From positions 1 through 64,000 of the forward strand of contig NZ_QIBZ01000006.1 in the NCBI RefSeq assembly GCF_003725955.1: a DNA stretch of 64,000 bases, read 5' to 3'. This stretch comes from Slackia isoflavoniconvertens (GTDB lineage Bacteria > Actinomycetota > Coriobacteriia > Coriobacteriales > Eggerthellaceae). The translations under genes and the position numbers were made by a program. Each line of letters starts with the position of its first letter. Within the stretch, counting starts at the first letter, position 1. Below, one piece after another: positions 43,399-51,374 of the stretch. The notes under the pieces are model-generated. The model did not search any database. It had not been told where the DNA came from and saw only the letters and a list, made by a program, of their open reading frames with translations.

Positions 43399-43704
43399 TT
43401 TCTTTTGGGTCAGTTTTTCGAGAACTGTCCATCAATTGCAAGCCCATAACGTAAAAATTGGGATAGAAAACTATCCAATTTGCTTATATTTGTGGGGCAA
43501 CTATCGCCGATACTTATCGTTTTAGGGTCAGAAATGTAATATTGACCGTAACATGGTGTGCAGATTTGCAGGATTATACTTAGTGAATTTGTTCTTGGAT
43601 CGGCGCCTTCGGGTGGAATCTAAGGCGCCTGCCTTCTTAAGGGAATTCTGGCCCCCTTAAGAAGGCAGGCCACATCGTCTGGTCTTCCATAAGGAGGAAA
43701 GAAA
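43399..43704. other. AT-rich regulatory region upstream of the MFS gene
   Basis: The stretch 43420-43590 is markedly AT-rich. It contains TATACT at 43575-43580 as a possible -10 box and TTGACC at 43542 that is too far away to be its -35 box. GATAGAAAACTATC (43463-43476) is a perfect short palindrome (GATAG...CTATC) and could be a regulator site. AGTGAATTTGTTCTTG at about 43582 recurs exactly near 52748. A perfect 17-bp hairpin follows (43627-43670), then the AAGGAGG ribosome-binding site. Confidence 0.5.
43627..43670 (+). promoter_or_regulatory. Perfect 17-bp hairpin in the MFS transporter leader
   Basis: Bases 43627-43643 and 43654-43670 are exact reverse complements (GCCTGCCTTCTTAAGGG), with a 10-base loop. 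It ends 20 bases before the AAGGAGG. No T-run follows, so mRNA stabilisation, translational control or protein binding is more likely than termination. Confidence 0.85.
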
Positions 43705-44961
43705 TTGGGCGAAACTGCAACCTACACCGATAAGATGAGCGTGCGTCACATTCTCATCATTATCTCGGGCATCATGATCACCTTCGGATGCTCGGCTCTC
43801 GTCTTCTCGACGTGGAGTGCTTTCCAGGCCTACGTCCCCGATCTGTTGGGCGTTCCTACCACTCAGTGGGCGCTGTACATCACGGTGCTCTACCTGGCCG
43901 AAGCTTTCTCGGCGCCGTTCATCGGCAACTTGCTCGCTAAGACCGACATCCGCATCGTGCTTTCCGCATCTGCGCTTCTCGTCGGCGTCGGCTTCATCCT
44001 CATTTCGCTCATCAAGAGCATGTGGATCTTCTACGTTGCCGGCCTCATGATGGGTCTTGGCGAAGTTGGTCTGCTCTGGCTGGCTGTTCCCACGCTGTGC
44101 AACAAGTGGTTCAACCAGAAGTCCGGCACCATCATCGGCGCTTGCATGGCATTCACCGGTATTGGTGGCGCTATCTGGCTGCAGGTCTTCAATGCGCTCA
44201 TCGCTTCCGGTATGGACGTGTGGACCATCTACATGATTTGGGGCGTCGCCGCTCTCGTGACTTCTCTGCCGTTCACGCTGCTGTGCATCCGCTCCACCCC
44301 TGAAGAAGCTGGCTGCCTGCCCTATGGCAAGCCTCAGACCGCTTCTGGCAAGCCCGCTGGCATCGACGCCAGCAAGGCCATGAAGTCTGTTGCCTTCTAT
44401 GCGGTCTTCCTGCTCGCCGGCATCATCAACCTGCTCACCATCGTTGCTCAGCAGTTCCCGAAGTACACCAAGTCGCTCGACGACGGCACCGGCACCTTCA
44501 TCGCCGTTGGCGTTACCATGGCAACCGTCATGATGGCTTCTCAGGCTATCTGCAAGCTCGCCTTGGGCGTGTGCGCCGACAAGAACTCCAAGCTCAGCTT
44601 CTTCGCGGCTTGCGCTTGCGGCATCCTCGGCGTCCTGCTCGTGTGGTTCGGCACCGGCTCCGCTATGATCCTGTACGCTGGCTCCGCTGTGTACGGCTTC
44701 TTCTTCGCCAGCTGCGTCGTTCTGGTTCCCATCTTGGTTCGCCAGCTCTTCGGCCAGCGTGAGTACCCCCAGATTTACTCCCGCGTCTCCATGTTCGTGA
44801 ACATCGTTGGCGCTGTGGGCGCTCCCTTCTGGGCCTTCTTCGGCGATATGAGCTACAGCATCCTGTTCACCGTCGCTATCGTGCTCATGGTTGTGGTCCT
44901 GCTGCTCGGCATCTTCTGCTTCGGCAAGATGAAGGGCCTGCAGGCAGACTGGACCGAATAA
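43705..44961 (+). CDS. MFS transporter, oxalate/formate-antiporter-like
   Basis: The 418-residue product has about twelve membrane helices. The architecture and motifs (WALYITVLYLAEAFSAPFIG, GLMMGLGEVGLLWLAVPTLC, NKWFNQKSGTIIGACMAFTG) recall the OFA group of MFS carriers, which move organic acid anions. The start is TTG 43705, decided by the AAGGAGGAAAGAAA just upstream. Codons are biased to CTG, ATC, TTC and GGC compared with neighbours such as comEC, suggesting high expression. It sits among acyl-CoA genes and may import their acid substrate, which is inference. Confidence 0.88.
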   Translation: MGETATYTDKMSVRHILIIISGIMITFGCSALVFSTWSAFQAYVPDLLGVPTTQWALYITVLYLAEAFSAPFIGNLLAKTDIRIVLSASALLVGVGFILISLIKSMWIFYVAGLMMGLGEVGLLWLAVPTLCNKWFNQKSGTIIGACMAFTGIGGAIWLQVFNALIASGMDVWTIYMIWGVAALVTSLPFTLLCIRSTPEEAGCLPYGKPQTASGKPAGIDASKAMKSVAFYAVFLLAGIINLLTIVAQQFPKYTKSLDDGTGTFIAVGVTMATVMMASQAICKLALGVCADKNSKLSFFAACACGILGVLLVWFGTGSAMILYAGSAVYGFFFASCVVLVPILVRQLFGQREYPQIYSRVSMFVNIVGAVGAPFWAFFGDMSYSILFTVAIVLMVVVLLLGIFCFGKMKGLQADWTE

Positions 44962-44986
44962 CATTCGCTCCAATCTAGAGCTCTTG

Positions 44987-45020
44987 AAAAGGGCCGCGCT
45001 CGAAAGGGTGCGGCCCTTTT
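44987..45020 (+). terminator. Intrinsic terminator after the MFS gene
   Basis: A perfect 11-bp stem AAAAGGGCCGC/GCGGCCCTTTT with a 12-base loop is followed by TT. Confidence 0.9.
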
Positions 45021-45247
45021 TTCGAATGAATTCGATGCGTGATTTCCCGTTTCTTGAAAGGGCCAGGAATATGGGTTTCTGCAACATTGAAAAGTCGAGC
45101 CGTCAGGCGCCTTGGCATTGCCTGCGATTGGCGGCTCGAATTCTTGAGTGCGGGCGACGCGTTGCGGCTCTTGTTGATGGTAGCCCTACGGGATTTCGTT
45201 CGTGGCGTCGTGTGTTGTAGGGAGGGCGTTGATTTTTCAACCAGCGA

Positions 45248-46144
45248 TTACCGTTTGCTGTCCCATTCGAAAGATCGGGTGAACTCGATGAAGTTCTCAA
45301 CGGCGCGCGTTTTATATGCGGCGGTTTTAAAGGCGAGGCATACCGTATGGAAGTCGTCGTCGACTTCCGGCAGCCGTTTGGTGATGAGCTCGCGGAAAGG
45401 GGCGAGCCCAATGGTATCGAGCGCGAGGCCGATGGTGCCCGGCGTGCTTTCCACCATGCTTCCTAAGGTGATCTCATCATTCGCATATGTGTGCGTTGCG
45501 CTTAGCCCGTGCGTTGTCATGAGCGCGGAAACCTCGGCGCCAATCGGCGTTGTGGGCGGATAGGTGATGATGTCTCTTCCGCGCAGCGAATCGAGCGTGA
45601 GATTTTTCGACCACGCAAGCTTGTCGGAGCGGTGCACGACTGCCACGAGCCGCTGGGTAAGCACGGGTACAAAAGTGAGATCGGGTTTGCTGTCGACGTA
45701 GGCCGTGAACGCGAGCTCGTAGCGGTTGCTCTCGAGGTCTTCCAGCAGAGGTTGCGTGAGGCCCTGGAAAACGTTGACCTGCGCATCTTTTCCGTATTGG
45801 TCGCGATAGCCTTTAATAAGCGATGGGAGGTAGTCGCTCTGGATGGTATAAATCGCTCCAATGTCGATGCTTCCTGTTGGCGACCCTGAGTGCTCGTGAG
45901 CCAGCGCGATGCCCTTTTCAAGCGCGTTCACCGCTTCGGTGGCGTATTGGTAGAACTCTTCTCCATATTTCGTGAGCTTGATTTTGCGCCCTTCGCGCTC
46001 GAAGAGGGGAATGCCCAATTCGCGTTCGAGCTGCGATATGGAGTTGGAAAGCGTCGGTTGCGATATGAACAGCTCTTCCGCGGCATGGGTATAGTGCTTC
46101 ACTTCAGCGAGTTTGCGGAAGTAATACAGCTGCGAAAGGTTCAT
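45248..46144 (-). CDS. LysR-family transcriptional regulator
   Basis: The 298-residue product has the LysR winged helix at residues 1-60 (MNLSQLYYFRKLAEVKHYTH, AAEELFISQPTLSNSISQLE, PLFEREGRKIKLTKYG). A periplasmic-binding-like effector domain follows (GSIDIGAIYTIQSDYLPSLI, ELAFTAYVDSKPDLTF, TYPPTTPIGAEVSALM). The N-terminus is very similar to the regulator at 47864, so the two are paralogues. It is convergent with the MFS gene. GGAG lies before the ATG on the minus strand. It probably responds to an acid or CoA ester handled by the locus (inference). Confidence 0.92.
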   Translation of the reverse strand: MNLSQLYYFRKLAEVKHYTHAAEELFISQPTLSNSISQLERELGIPLFEREGRKIKLTKYGEEFYQYATEAVNALEKGIALAHEHSGSPTGSIDIGAIYTIQSDYLPSLIKGYRDQYGKDAQVNVFQGLTQPLLEDLESNRYELAFTAYVDSKPDLTFVPVLTQRLVAVVHRSDKLAWSKNLTLDSLRGRDIITYPPTTPIGAEVSALMTTHGLSATHTYANDEITLGSMVESTPGTIGLALDTIGLAPFRELITKRLPEVDDDFHTVCLAFKTAAYKTRAVENFIEFTRSFEWDSKR

Positions 46145-46342
46145 CGTGCTCCATTCTCAGGGTTTTGAGCTGCGAATATTGTACCCCAGGTCATCTTCGG
46201 GCTTTCCGAGCGAAGCGAAAATGCCCCAAAACGCGAAACAGCCGCCCCGAAGGACGGCTGCTCGCACAAGCTTTTAAGGTAAGCGCTAGGCTTCCGAAGG
46301 AATTATACGCTCACGCGCTGCAAAGTCGAGTGAAACGAAGGT

Positions 46343-47542
46343 TTAGTCGAAGGTGTATTCGATCTTGCCGCCATGGTTCTGGCATTCGCGTGCGATGGTG
46401 ATGCGCTGTACGCAGGGAGCGCCTTCCTCGAGCCACATAGCGCGGCAGTCGCGGTAGAGACGCTCGGTGGGGCCATAGGGGCAATCCTCGAAGTAGCCGT
46501 CGCCGCCGAAGATCTCGAGCATTTCGTCAGAGACGAGCTTTACGGTGTCGATAGAGAACAGCTTGCAGATAGCAGCCTTCTCGGTGACGTACTCGTTGTG
46601 CGGGTCTTTGTTGAAGTCGCGAGCGAAGTCGTAGATTGCACAACGCAGAACATGGATCATCTTCTGCATATCGGCGATCTTGGCCTTGATCATCTGGCGG
46701 GAAGCAATCGGCTTGCCGAAGGTCACGCGGTCGTTGGCGCGCTTGAGGGAAATTTCAAGCATGCGCTGGGACATGCCGAGGTTCGACATAGCGATGTGCA
46801 CGCGGGAAACGGAAAGCGAGTGAATCGCGATTTCCATGCCCTGGCCCTCTTCGCCAAGCAGGTACTTCGGGTCAAGCACGAGGTTGGTGAACTTCAGACC
46901 CGCATGGCCAGCGCCACGGCAGCCCATCATGTGAGGCATGGGGACAATTTCGAAGCCAGGAGCATTGTTGGGAACCAGGAAGCCTGAAAGGCGAGTGTCC
47001 TTGTCGTCATCGGGGTTGGTAACGGCGATGACGTAGGTGTAATCGGAGCAGTCGGTGTGGGAGATGAGCCACTTCTCGCCGTTCAGAACATAGTTGCCGT
47101 CGGCGTCTTTGATGGCGGTGGTGTGAAGGTCAGCGCCGGTGCCGCCGGTCTGCTCGGTAATGGCGAAGTTGCAGTAGACGGTCTTGTCCTGGAATTTGTT
47201 CATGAGCTCGGCTTTGACTTCGGGCGTGCCGTAGTCGTCGAGGATGCGCCAGTTCATATCGGCAGCGTGATGCAGGTGCATGCGCATGCCGCCAGGACCG
47301 CGGGAGAACTCTTCCTGAACACGCAGAATCTCGAGTTCGTCGAGGTCCCATCCGCCGTACTCAGAGGGGAGATAGAAACGATACAAATCGTTCTTCTTCG
47401 CGAGTTCGTAGAACTCTTCGGGGAAGGTGTTGGTGACTTCGACTTCCTTCTGAATCTCTTCGAAGGGGCCTTCGACCAGTTCGCGAATCTGCTTCAGATA
47501 TGCCTCGAACTGCTCGTCGGTAATTTTGGCATTGGGATTCAT
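46343..47542 (-). CDS. Acyl-CoA dehydrogenase family protein (paralogue 1)
   Basis: The 399-residue product opens with ITDEQFEAYLKQIRELVEGP and contains LPSEYGGWDLDELEILRVQE, FAITEQTGGTGADLHTTAIK, YVLNGEKWLISHTDCSDYTY, MPHMMGCRGAGHAGLKFTNL, EIFGGDGYFEDCPYGPTERL and WLEEGAPCVQRITIARE. The Glu in EEGAP sits where other family members have the catalytic base. Upstream residues in the open frame are spurious; the ATG at 47542 has GGAGG five bases before it. It is divergent from the LysR gene at 47864, a classic regulator-target pair. It closely resembles 52791-53978 over its whole length. Confidence 0.9.
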   Translation of the reverse strand: MNPNAKITDEQFEAYLKQIRELVEGPFEEIQKEVEVTNTFPEEFYELAKKNDLYRFYLPSEYGGWDLDELEILRVQEEFSRGPGGMRMHLHHAADMNWRILDDYGTPEVKAELMNKFQDKTVYCNFAITEQTGGTGADLHTTAIKDADGNYVLNGEKWLISHTDCSDYTYVIAVTNPDDDKDTRLSGFLVPNNAPGFEIVPMPHMMGCRGAGHAGLKFTNLVLDPKYLLGEEGQGMEIAIHSLSVSRVHIAMSNLGMSQRMLEISLKRANDRVTFGKPIASRQMIKAKIADMQKMIHVLRCAIYDFARDFNKDPHNEYVTEKAAICKLFSIDTVKLVSDEMLEIFGGDGYFEDCPYGPTERLYRDCRAMWLEEGAPCVQRITIARECQNHGGKIEYTFD

Positions 47543-47661
47543 GAAACCTCCTCTAGTCGCATGACAATCCGTGTTCCTCCGGAGCTCATCGCTCCTTATG
47601 CCTTGTATTATGCGAGCGGGGTAAAAGGAAGTCCAATTCATTCGTTTTGTGTATTTGAACA
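47543..47661. other. Left part of the dehydrogenase-LysR divergent region
   Basis: This contains the dehydrogenase ribosome-binding site (reverse strand GAGGAGG) and, on the minus strand, several AT-rich words that could hold its promoter. No unambiguous -35/-10 pair was identified. Confidence 0.35.
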
Positions 47662-47709
47662 CGTATTATTTGAAAAACAAATAATACGTTATAGAATAAT
47701 ACGTTATAG
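47662..47709. promoter_or_regulatory. Palindrome plus tandem repeat between divergent dehydrogenase and LysR genes
   Basis: CGTATTATTTG-AAAAA-CAAATAATACG (47662-47688) is a perfect 11-bp inverted repeat. Overlapping it, AATAATACGTTATAG occurs twice in tandem (47680-47694 and 47695-47709). ATT-rich dyads with T-N11-A spacing are typical LysR binding sites, and the position between target and regulator fits. Confidence 0.75.
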
Positions 47710-47863
47710 CGTTCTTTAAGGACCTCATCAAGCAGGATGAAAGTCAATGTGCTGAGTCGTTGTTCGGCCATGAAATTGAACCGTCGATATGCCTGTTTGT
47801 TTCATATAATGAACAAGATGCGCTATGCGCAAAGGGGATGTTCTTGGGAGGAAAGGGATAACA

Positions 47864-48826
47864 GTGAACCTGTCGCAGCTGTATTATTTCCGCAAGCTTT
47901 CCGAATTGCAGCACTATACCAAGGCCGCTAAGGAGCTTTATATCACGCAGCCTGCGTTATCCGACGCTATTCATTCTCTCGAGAAGGAACTCGGCGTTCC
48001 GCTGTTTCAGCGCGAGGGGCGCAACGTGAAGCTTACGCGCTATGGCAAAGAGTTCTCGGCCTATGTGCACGATGCGTTGCGCGAGCTTGATAAGGGCATC
48101 GCGATTATGCATGAGTACACGGGCAAGCTCGCGGGCGAGTTGGCCGTAGGTGCGTTGTACACCATCACGGGCGATTATCTGCCGGCGCTTATTCGTGCCT
48201 ACCACGACAATTTCGGTGAAGCGGTAAAGTTCCGCGTATCGCAAGGTTTCTCGCTCGATCTTATTGAAGGCTTGAAAGACGACAAATATGACGTCATTTT
48301 CGCCGCCAAGAAGGAAGGCGAGTCGAGCCTTTGTTTCGAACCCGTAGTTGCCCATCAGCTCGTCGTTGCGGTAAGCAAGCAAAGCCCGCTTGCATTCCGT
48401 CGCGTGCTGCATCTTGAAGATTTGAAGGGCATGCAAGTGTATACCTATCGCACGGGCACTCCTATTGGCGATGAGGTCGATAAACTTGTGAGCCGTTATG
48501 GCCTTCAGGTTCATCAGGATTACGATGACGAAATCACGATGGGCGGCATGATTTCCACGGCGCCGCCGAATTACTGCGCGTTGCTCACGAATACTATTGG
48601 CTTGAAGCCGTTCAACAACCTTGCCGTTATCGCGATTGACGAAAACGAGGTCCCGCGCGAGTTCCATTCCGTGTATATGGTGTACAAGAAGGAAGAATTC
48701 AAGAACCGCGCTCTTGAGAGCTTCATCGACTTCACGGGAGGGTTCGTATGCCCTAAAGGCGTGCTTCCTGATACCGATAATCAAGATTCGGGTCCCGCAT
48801 CTCCTCCATCGGACATCATTATGTAA
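47864..48826 (+). CDS. LysR-family transcriptional regulator (paralogue)
   Basis: The product is about 320 residues. The winged helix is NLSQLYYFRKLSELQHYTKA, AAKELYITQPALSDAIHSLE and PLFQREGRNVKLTRYG. The effector domain includes GELAVGALYTITGDYLPALI and YDVIFAAKKEGESSLCFEPV. I chose GTG 47864 because AAAGGGAT precedes it and the protein then matches the paralogue at 45248 from the second residue. The C-terminus has an extra Pro/Ser/Asp tail. It is divergent from the dehydrogenase at 46343 and followed by a strong terminator. Confidence 0.92.
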   Translation: MNLSQLYYFRKLSELQHYTKAAKELYITQPALSDAIHSLEKELGVPLFQREGRNVKLTRYGKEFSAYVHDALRELDKGIAIMHEYTGKLAGELAVGALYTITGDYLPALIRAYHDNFGEAVKFRVSQGFSLDLIEGLKDDKYDVIFAAKKEGESSLCFEPVVAHQLVVAVSKQSPLAFRRVLHLEDLKGMQVYTYRTGTPIGDEVDKLVSRYGLQVHQDYDDEITMGGMISTAPPNYCALLTNTIGLKPFNNLAVIAIDENEVPREFHSVYMVYKKEEFKNRALESFIDFTGGFVCPKGVLPDTDNQDSGPASPPSDIIM

Positions 48827-48830
48827 AACG

Positions 48831-48860
48831 AAAACAACCGGCCACGTGGTCGGTTGTTTT
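48831..48860. terminator. Bidirectional terminator after the LysR gene
   Basis: AAAACAACCG/CGGTTGTTTT is a perfect 10-bp stem followed by TTT on the plus strand; the reverse strand also has a T-run. Confidence 0.88.
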
Positions 48861-48885
48861 TTTCGATAGGGATTGTTCTTTTGTC

Positions 48886-49473
48886 CTATTTGATCTGGTC
48901 CATGTTGAGCATCGAGATGCGGTTCATGCTCATGCGCACGATTCCAAGGCCCTTGATATTCGCGTAGAACACGAACCCGCTCTTGCAGCGGAACGCGCAT
49001 TCTTCGCAGGGAATCTTATTGCAATACGCAAATGCGTCTTCATCGGCGAGGGCGAACAGCAAAGGCGGGAATTTCTTCGGCATCACGTATTTCAGCTGCA
49101 TGCCCGTAAACGTTTTCAGAGCAACCCAGGTGATTTGGTATTTCGTTTTGTCGGCAATCTTCCATTTGAAGTACACGGCATTGTTGTTGAAGCCGCCGCT
49201 GATCTGATAATCGAGTTCAATGCCTTCGGGCAGGTCTTCGACTTCGATGAAATCAATGGGGTCGTTGTTGGATTCTACGGCATCGTTAAGATGCGCGTAG
49301 GGGGGTTCTCCCACAAGCGTGCGACCCGTGCCGGTATATACTGCGTCAGCGTCGCCCGAAAGGGCAACGAGTGTATTGCCGTCCTTGTCGGTGAAGAAAG
49401 ACATATCGGCATCGGTTACGCGCGGCTTCCATGTGGCCCTTGTGCGCGTGATGGTGTACTTTTGTTCAATCAT
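48886..49473 (-). CDS. Conserved-looking protein of unknown function with a Cys cluster
   Basis: The 195-residue soluble product begins MIEQKYTITRTRATWKPRVT and has no signal peptide or membrane segment. Near residue 155 it carries four cysteines (CNKIPCEECAFRC) suggestive of a metal site, followed by GFVFYANIKGLGIVRM. I do not recognise the family. AAGGGGGAACC before the ATG supports it as a real gene. It lies downstream of the acyl-CoA ligase on the same strand but behind a strong hairpin, so it may be separately transcribed. Its place within the acyl-CoA locus suggests a linked role, not shown by sequence. Confidence 0.75.
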   Translation of the reverse strand: MIEQKYTITRTRATWKPRVTDADMSFFTDKDGNTLVALSGDADAVYTGTGRTLVGEPPYAHLNDAVESNNDPIDFIEVEDLPEGIELDYQISGGFNNNAVYFKWKIADKTKYQITWVALKTFTGMQLKYVMPKKFPPLLFALADEDAFAYCNKIPCEECAFRCKSGFVFYANIKGLGIVRMSMNRISMLNMDQIK

Positions 49474-49558
49474 GGTTCCCCCTTAATACGCTGATCGGTC
49501 TGCTTGTTTTGAAGGGCGTCGGTCATGCTCATCCTGCAAAACAAGAAGGCCAATTTTG

Positions 49559-49597
49559 AAAATGCCTGCAGCTGCGGACGTCAGCTGCAGGCATTTT
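49559..49597 (-). terminator. Perfect 16-bp hairpin terminator after the acyl-CoA ligase
   Basis: AAAATGCCTGCAGCTG and its exact complement (49559-49574 and 49582-49597) have a 7-base loop and T-runs in both directions. CTTGTTTTG/CAAAACAAG (49503-49545) forms a second dyad just beyond. Confidence 0.9.
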
Positions 49598-49634
49598 ATC
49601 GTGCGTTTCCATGCATGGAAAGCATGGCTTTGCG

Positions 49635-51275
49635 TTATTGGTCGATGCCCATACGGCGTTTGACCTCGCGCGCAAGTTCGAAGCGCTTGATTTTGCCCGT
49701 AGGCGTGCGTGGAATGGCGTCGATAGTTTCGATGCGTTCGGGCCACAGACGCTTAGCCACGCCCTTACTTGCAAGATACTCCGTAAGGTCGTGCAAGCAA
49801 AGTTCCTCGGTAACGCCGGGGGCGGGCACGGCGAAAAGGCAAATGCGCTCTCCCAGGCGATCGTCGGGCATGCCGACGGTTGCCTGATCGCAGATATCTT
49901 CCCAGTCCATCACGTTGTCGTCGACTTCACGTGCGGAAATGTTCTCACCGCCGCGAATGATGATTTCTTTCTTTCGACCGTTGATACGCACGCGCCCTTC
50001 TTCGTCAATCGTGCATAAATCGCCAGAATAGAACCAGCCTTCATCGTCGAGCGCTTCATTGGTGCGTTCGGAATCGTTGAGGTGGCCGCAGAACATGTGG
50101 GGACCACGGCTTGCTTCTTCGCCTTGAACGCCACAAGCGACTTCGTTGCGGAATTCGTCAACGACCTTTACCTCGATGCCGGGGTAGGCAATGCCCGAGA
50201 ATCGGCCATCCCATTCGAGACATTTATCGCGCGGAACGCGCAGGTGGGGACAGCTTTCGGTTGAGCCATAGAGTTCGCACAGAAGGAAGCCGTGCTCGGC
50301 AGCGCGCTCGATGAGCGTGCTGGGCACAGGAGCGCCGCCGCACAAATAGAAACGCAGGCTCGGAATTGCCGTGCCGTTTTCTTCCATTGCGGCAATAAGG
50401 TCATGCACGAACGGCGTGGCGCCACACGACCACGTGACATGCTCGCGATTAATGAGCTCGATGGCCTCGGCTGCTTTGAAATGCAGCTGAAGAACGCAGC
50501 GGCTGCCGGTAAGCATAGGCGAGATGAGTCCATGGTAGAAACCGGTCGCATGGTTGAGAGGCGACGGCATCCACATCACGTCATCGGGGGTAAGGTCCAA
50601 ATCAGCGGTGTAGGAGCGTTCCGAGAATAGGATATTGTTATGCGTGAACATGGCCTGCTTCGGTTTGCCCGTTGTGCCTGAGGTCGACAGAATGCAGCAC
50701 ACGTCGTCGGAATGGGCGGGGCAGGGCCCATCGAATTCCGAATAACCGCTGAGCACTTTGCTCAGCGTGACGGCATTTTCATCGTGTGCGGGGAATTCTT
50801 TATCAAGCAGCAGCACAGCCTTAAGCGATCCAAGCTTGCTTTCGATTCCATGGTATTGGTTCTCGTAATCAGTTTTGTGGAAGAACGTAGGGCATATATA
50901 TACGACCGATTGCACCTTATTGATGGCGTAATCGATGTCGTTTGCGCTCAAATTCGTTGCAAGCGGGTGCATAACGGCACCCACCTTAAGGCAGGCCAGG
51001 TAAATAATGCAGAAATCTGCCCATTTGGGCACTTGAAAGGAAACGACGTCGCCATTTTGCACGCCGACTTCCTTCAGCCACGATGCGAGCTTGCGTGCGC
51101 CGGTATCAACCTGCTTATACGTAAGCTTCGTGCCCAGATCGTCTTGCACATAGGTGCGGTCACCATATTTCTCGCACTGCTCATCCCAGACGTCTGCGAT
51201 AGTCTTGTCTCCCCAATAGCCACGCTCGTAATAGAGTTTTTTCAGGGCTTCGTTGATTTTGACGTCGGTGATCAT
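49635..51275 (-). CDS. Acyl-CoA synthetase/ligase, CaiC-like (AMP-forming)
   Basis: This family activates a carboxylic acid to its CoA thioester through an acyl-adenylate. The 546-residue product has the ATP-binding loop LSTSGTTGKPKQAMFTHNN, then MWMPSPLNHATGFYH, LCELYGSTESCPHL, FYSGDLCTIDEEGRVRINGR and KKEIIIRGGENISAREVD. Near the C-terminus comes PRTPTGKIKRFEL, which carries the catalytic Lys. All hallmark motifs are present. GGAGGGATC lies before the ATG. It follows the CoA-transferase gene after a hairpin. The acid substrate cannot be read from sequence. Confidence 0.92.
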   Translation of the reverse strand: MITDVKINEALKKLYYERGYWGDKTIADVWDEQCEKYGDRTYVQDDLGTKLTYKQVDTGARKLASWLKEVGVQNGDVVSFQVPKWADFCIIYLACLKVGAVMHPLATNLSANDIDYAINKVQSVVYICPTFFHKTDYENQYHGIESKLGSLKAVLLLDKEFPAHDENAVTLSKVLSGYSEFDGPCPAHSDDVCCILSTSGTTGKPKQAMFTHNNILFSERSYTADLDLTPDDVMWMPSPLNHATGFYHGLISPMLTGSRCVLQLHFKAAEAIELINREHVTWSCGATPFVHDLIAAMEENGTAIPSLRFYLCGGAPVPSTLIERAAEHGFLLCELYGSTESCPHLRVPRDKCLEWDGRFSGIAYPGIEVKVVDEFRNEVACGVQGEEASRGPHMFCGHLNDSERTNEALDDEGWFYSGDLCTIDEEGRVRINGRKKEIIIRGGENISAREVDDNVMDWEDICDQATVGMPDDRLGERICLFAVPAPGVTEELCLHDLTEYLASKGVAKRLWPERIETIDAIPRTPTGKIKRFELAREVKRRMGIDQ

Positions 51276-51302
51276 GAATTGATCCCTCCATGTGAAAAAG
51301 AA

Positions 51303-51332
51303 GAAGGGAGCGAGACGTATCTCGCCCCCTTC
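51303..51332 (-). terminator. Terminator between CoA-transferase and acyl-CoA ligase genes
   Basis: GAAGGGAGCGAGA/TCTCGCCCCCTTC is a 13-bp stem with one G-T pair and a CGTA loop. On the minus strand TTCTTCTTTTTC follows. Confidence 0.85.
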
Positions 51333-51374
51333 TCGAAAAAGCGATGCGCTTTAATCTCCCTTGGCGAGATGGGC

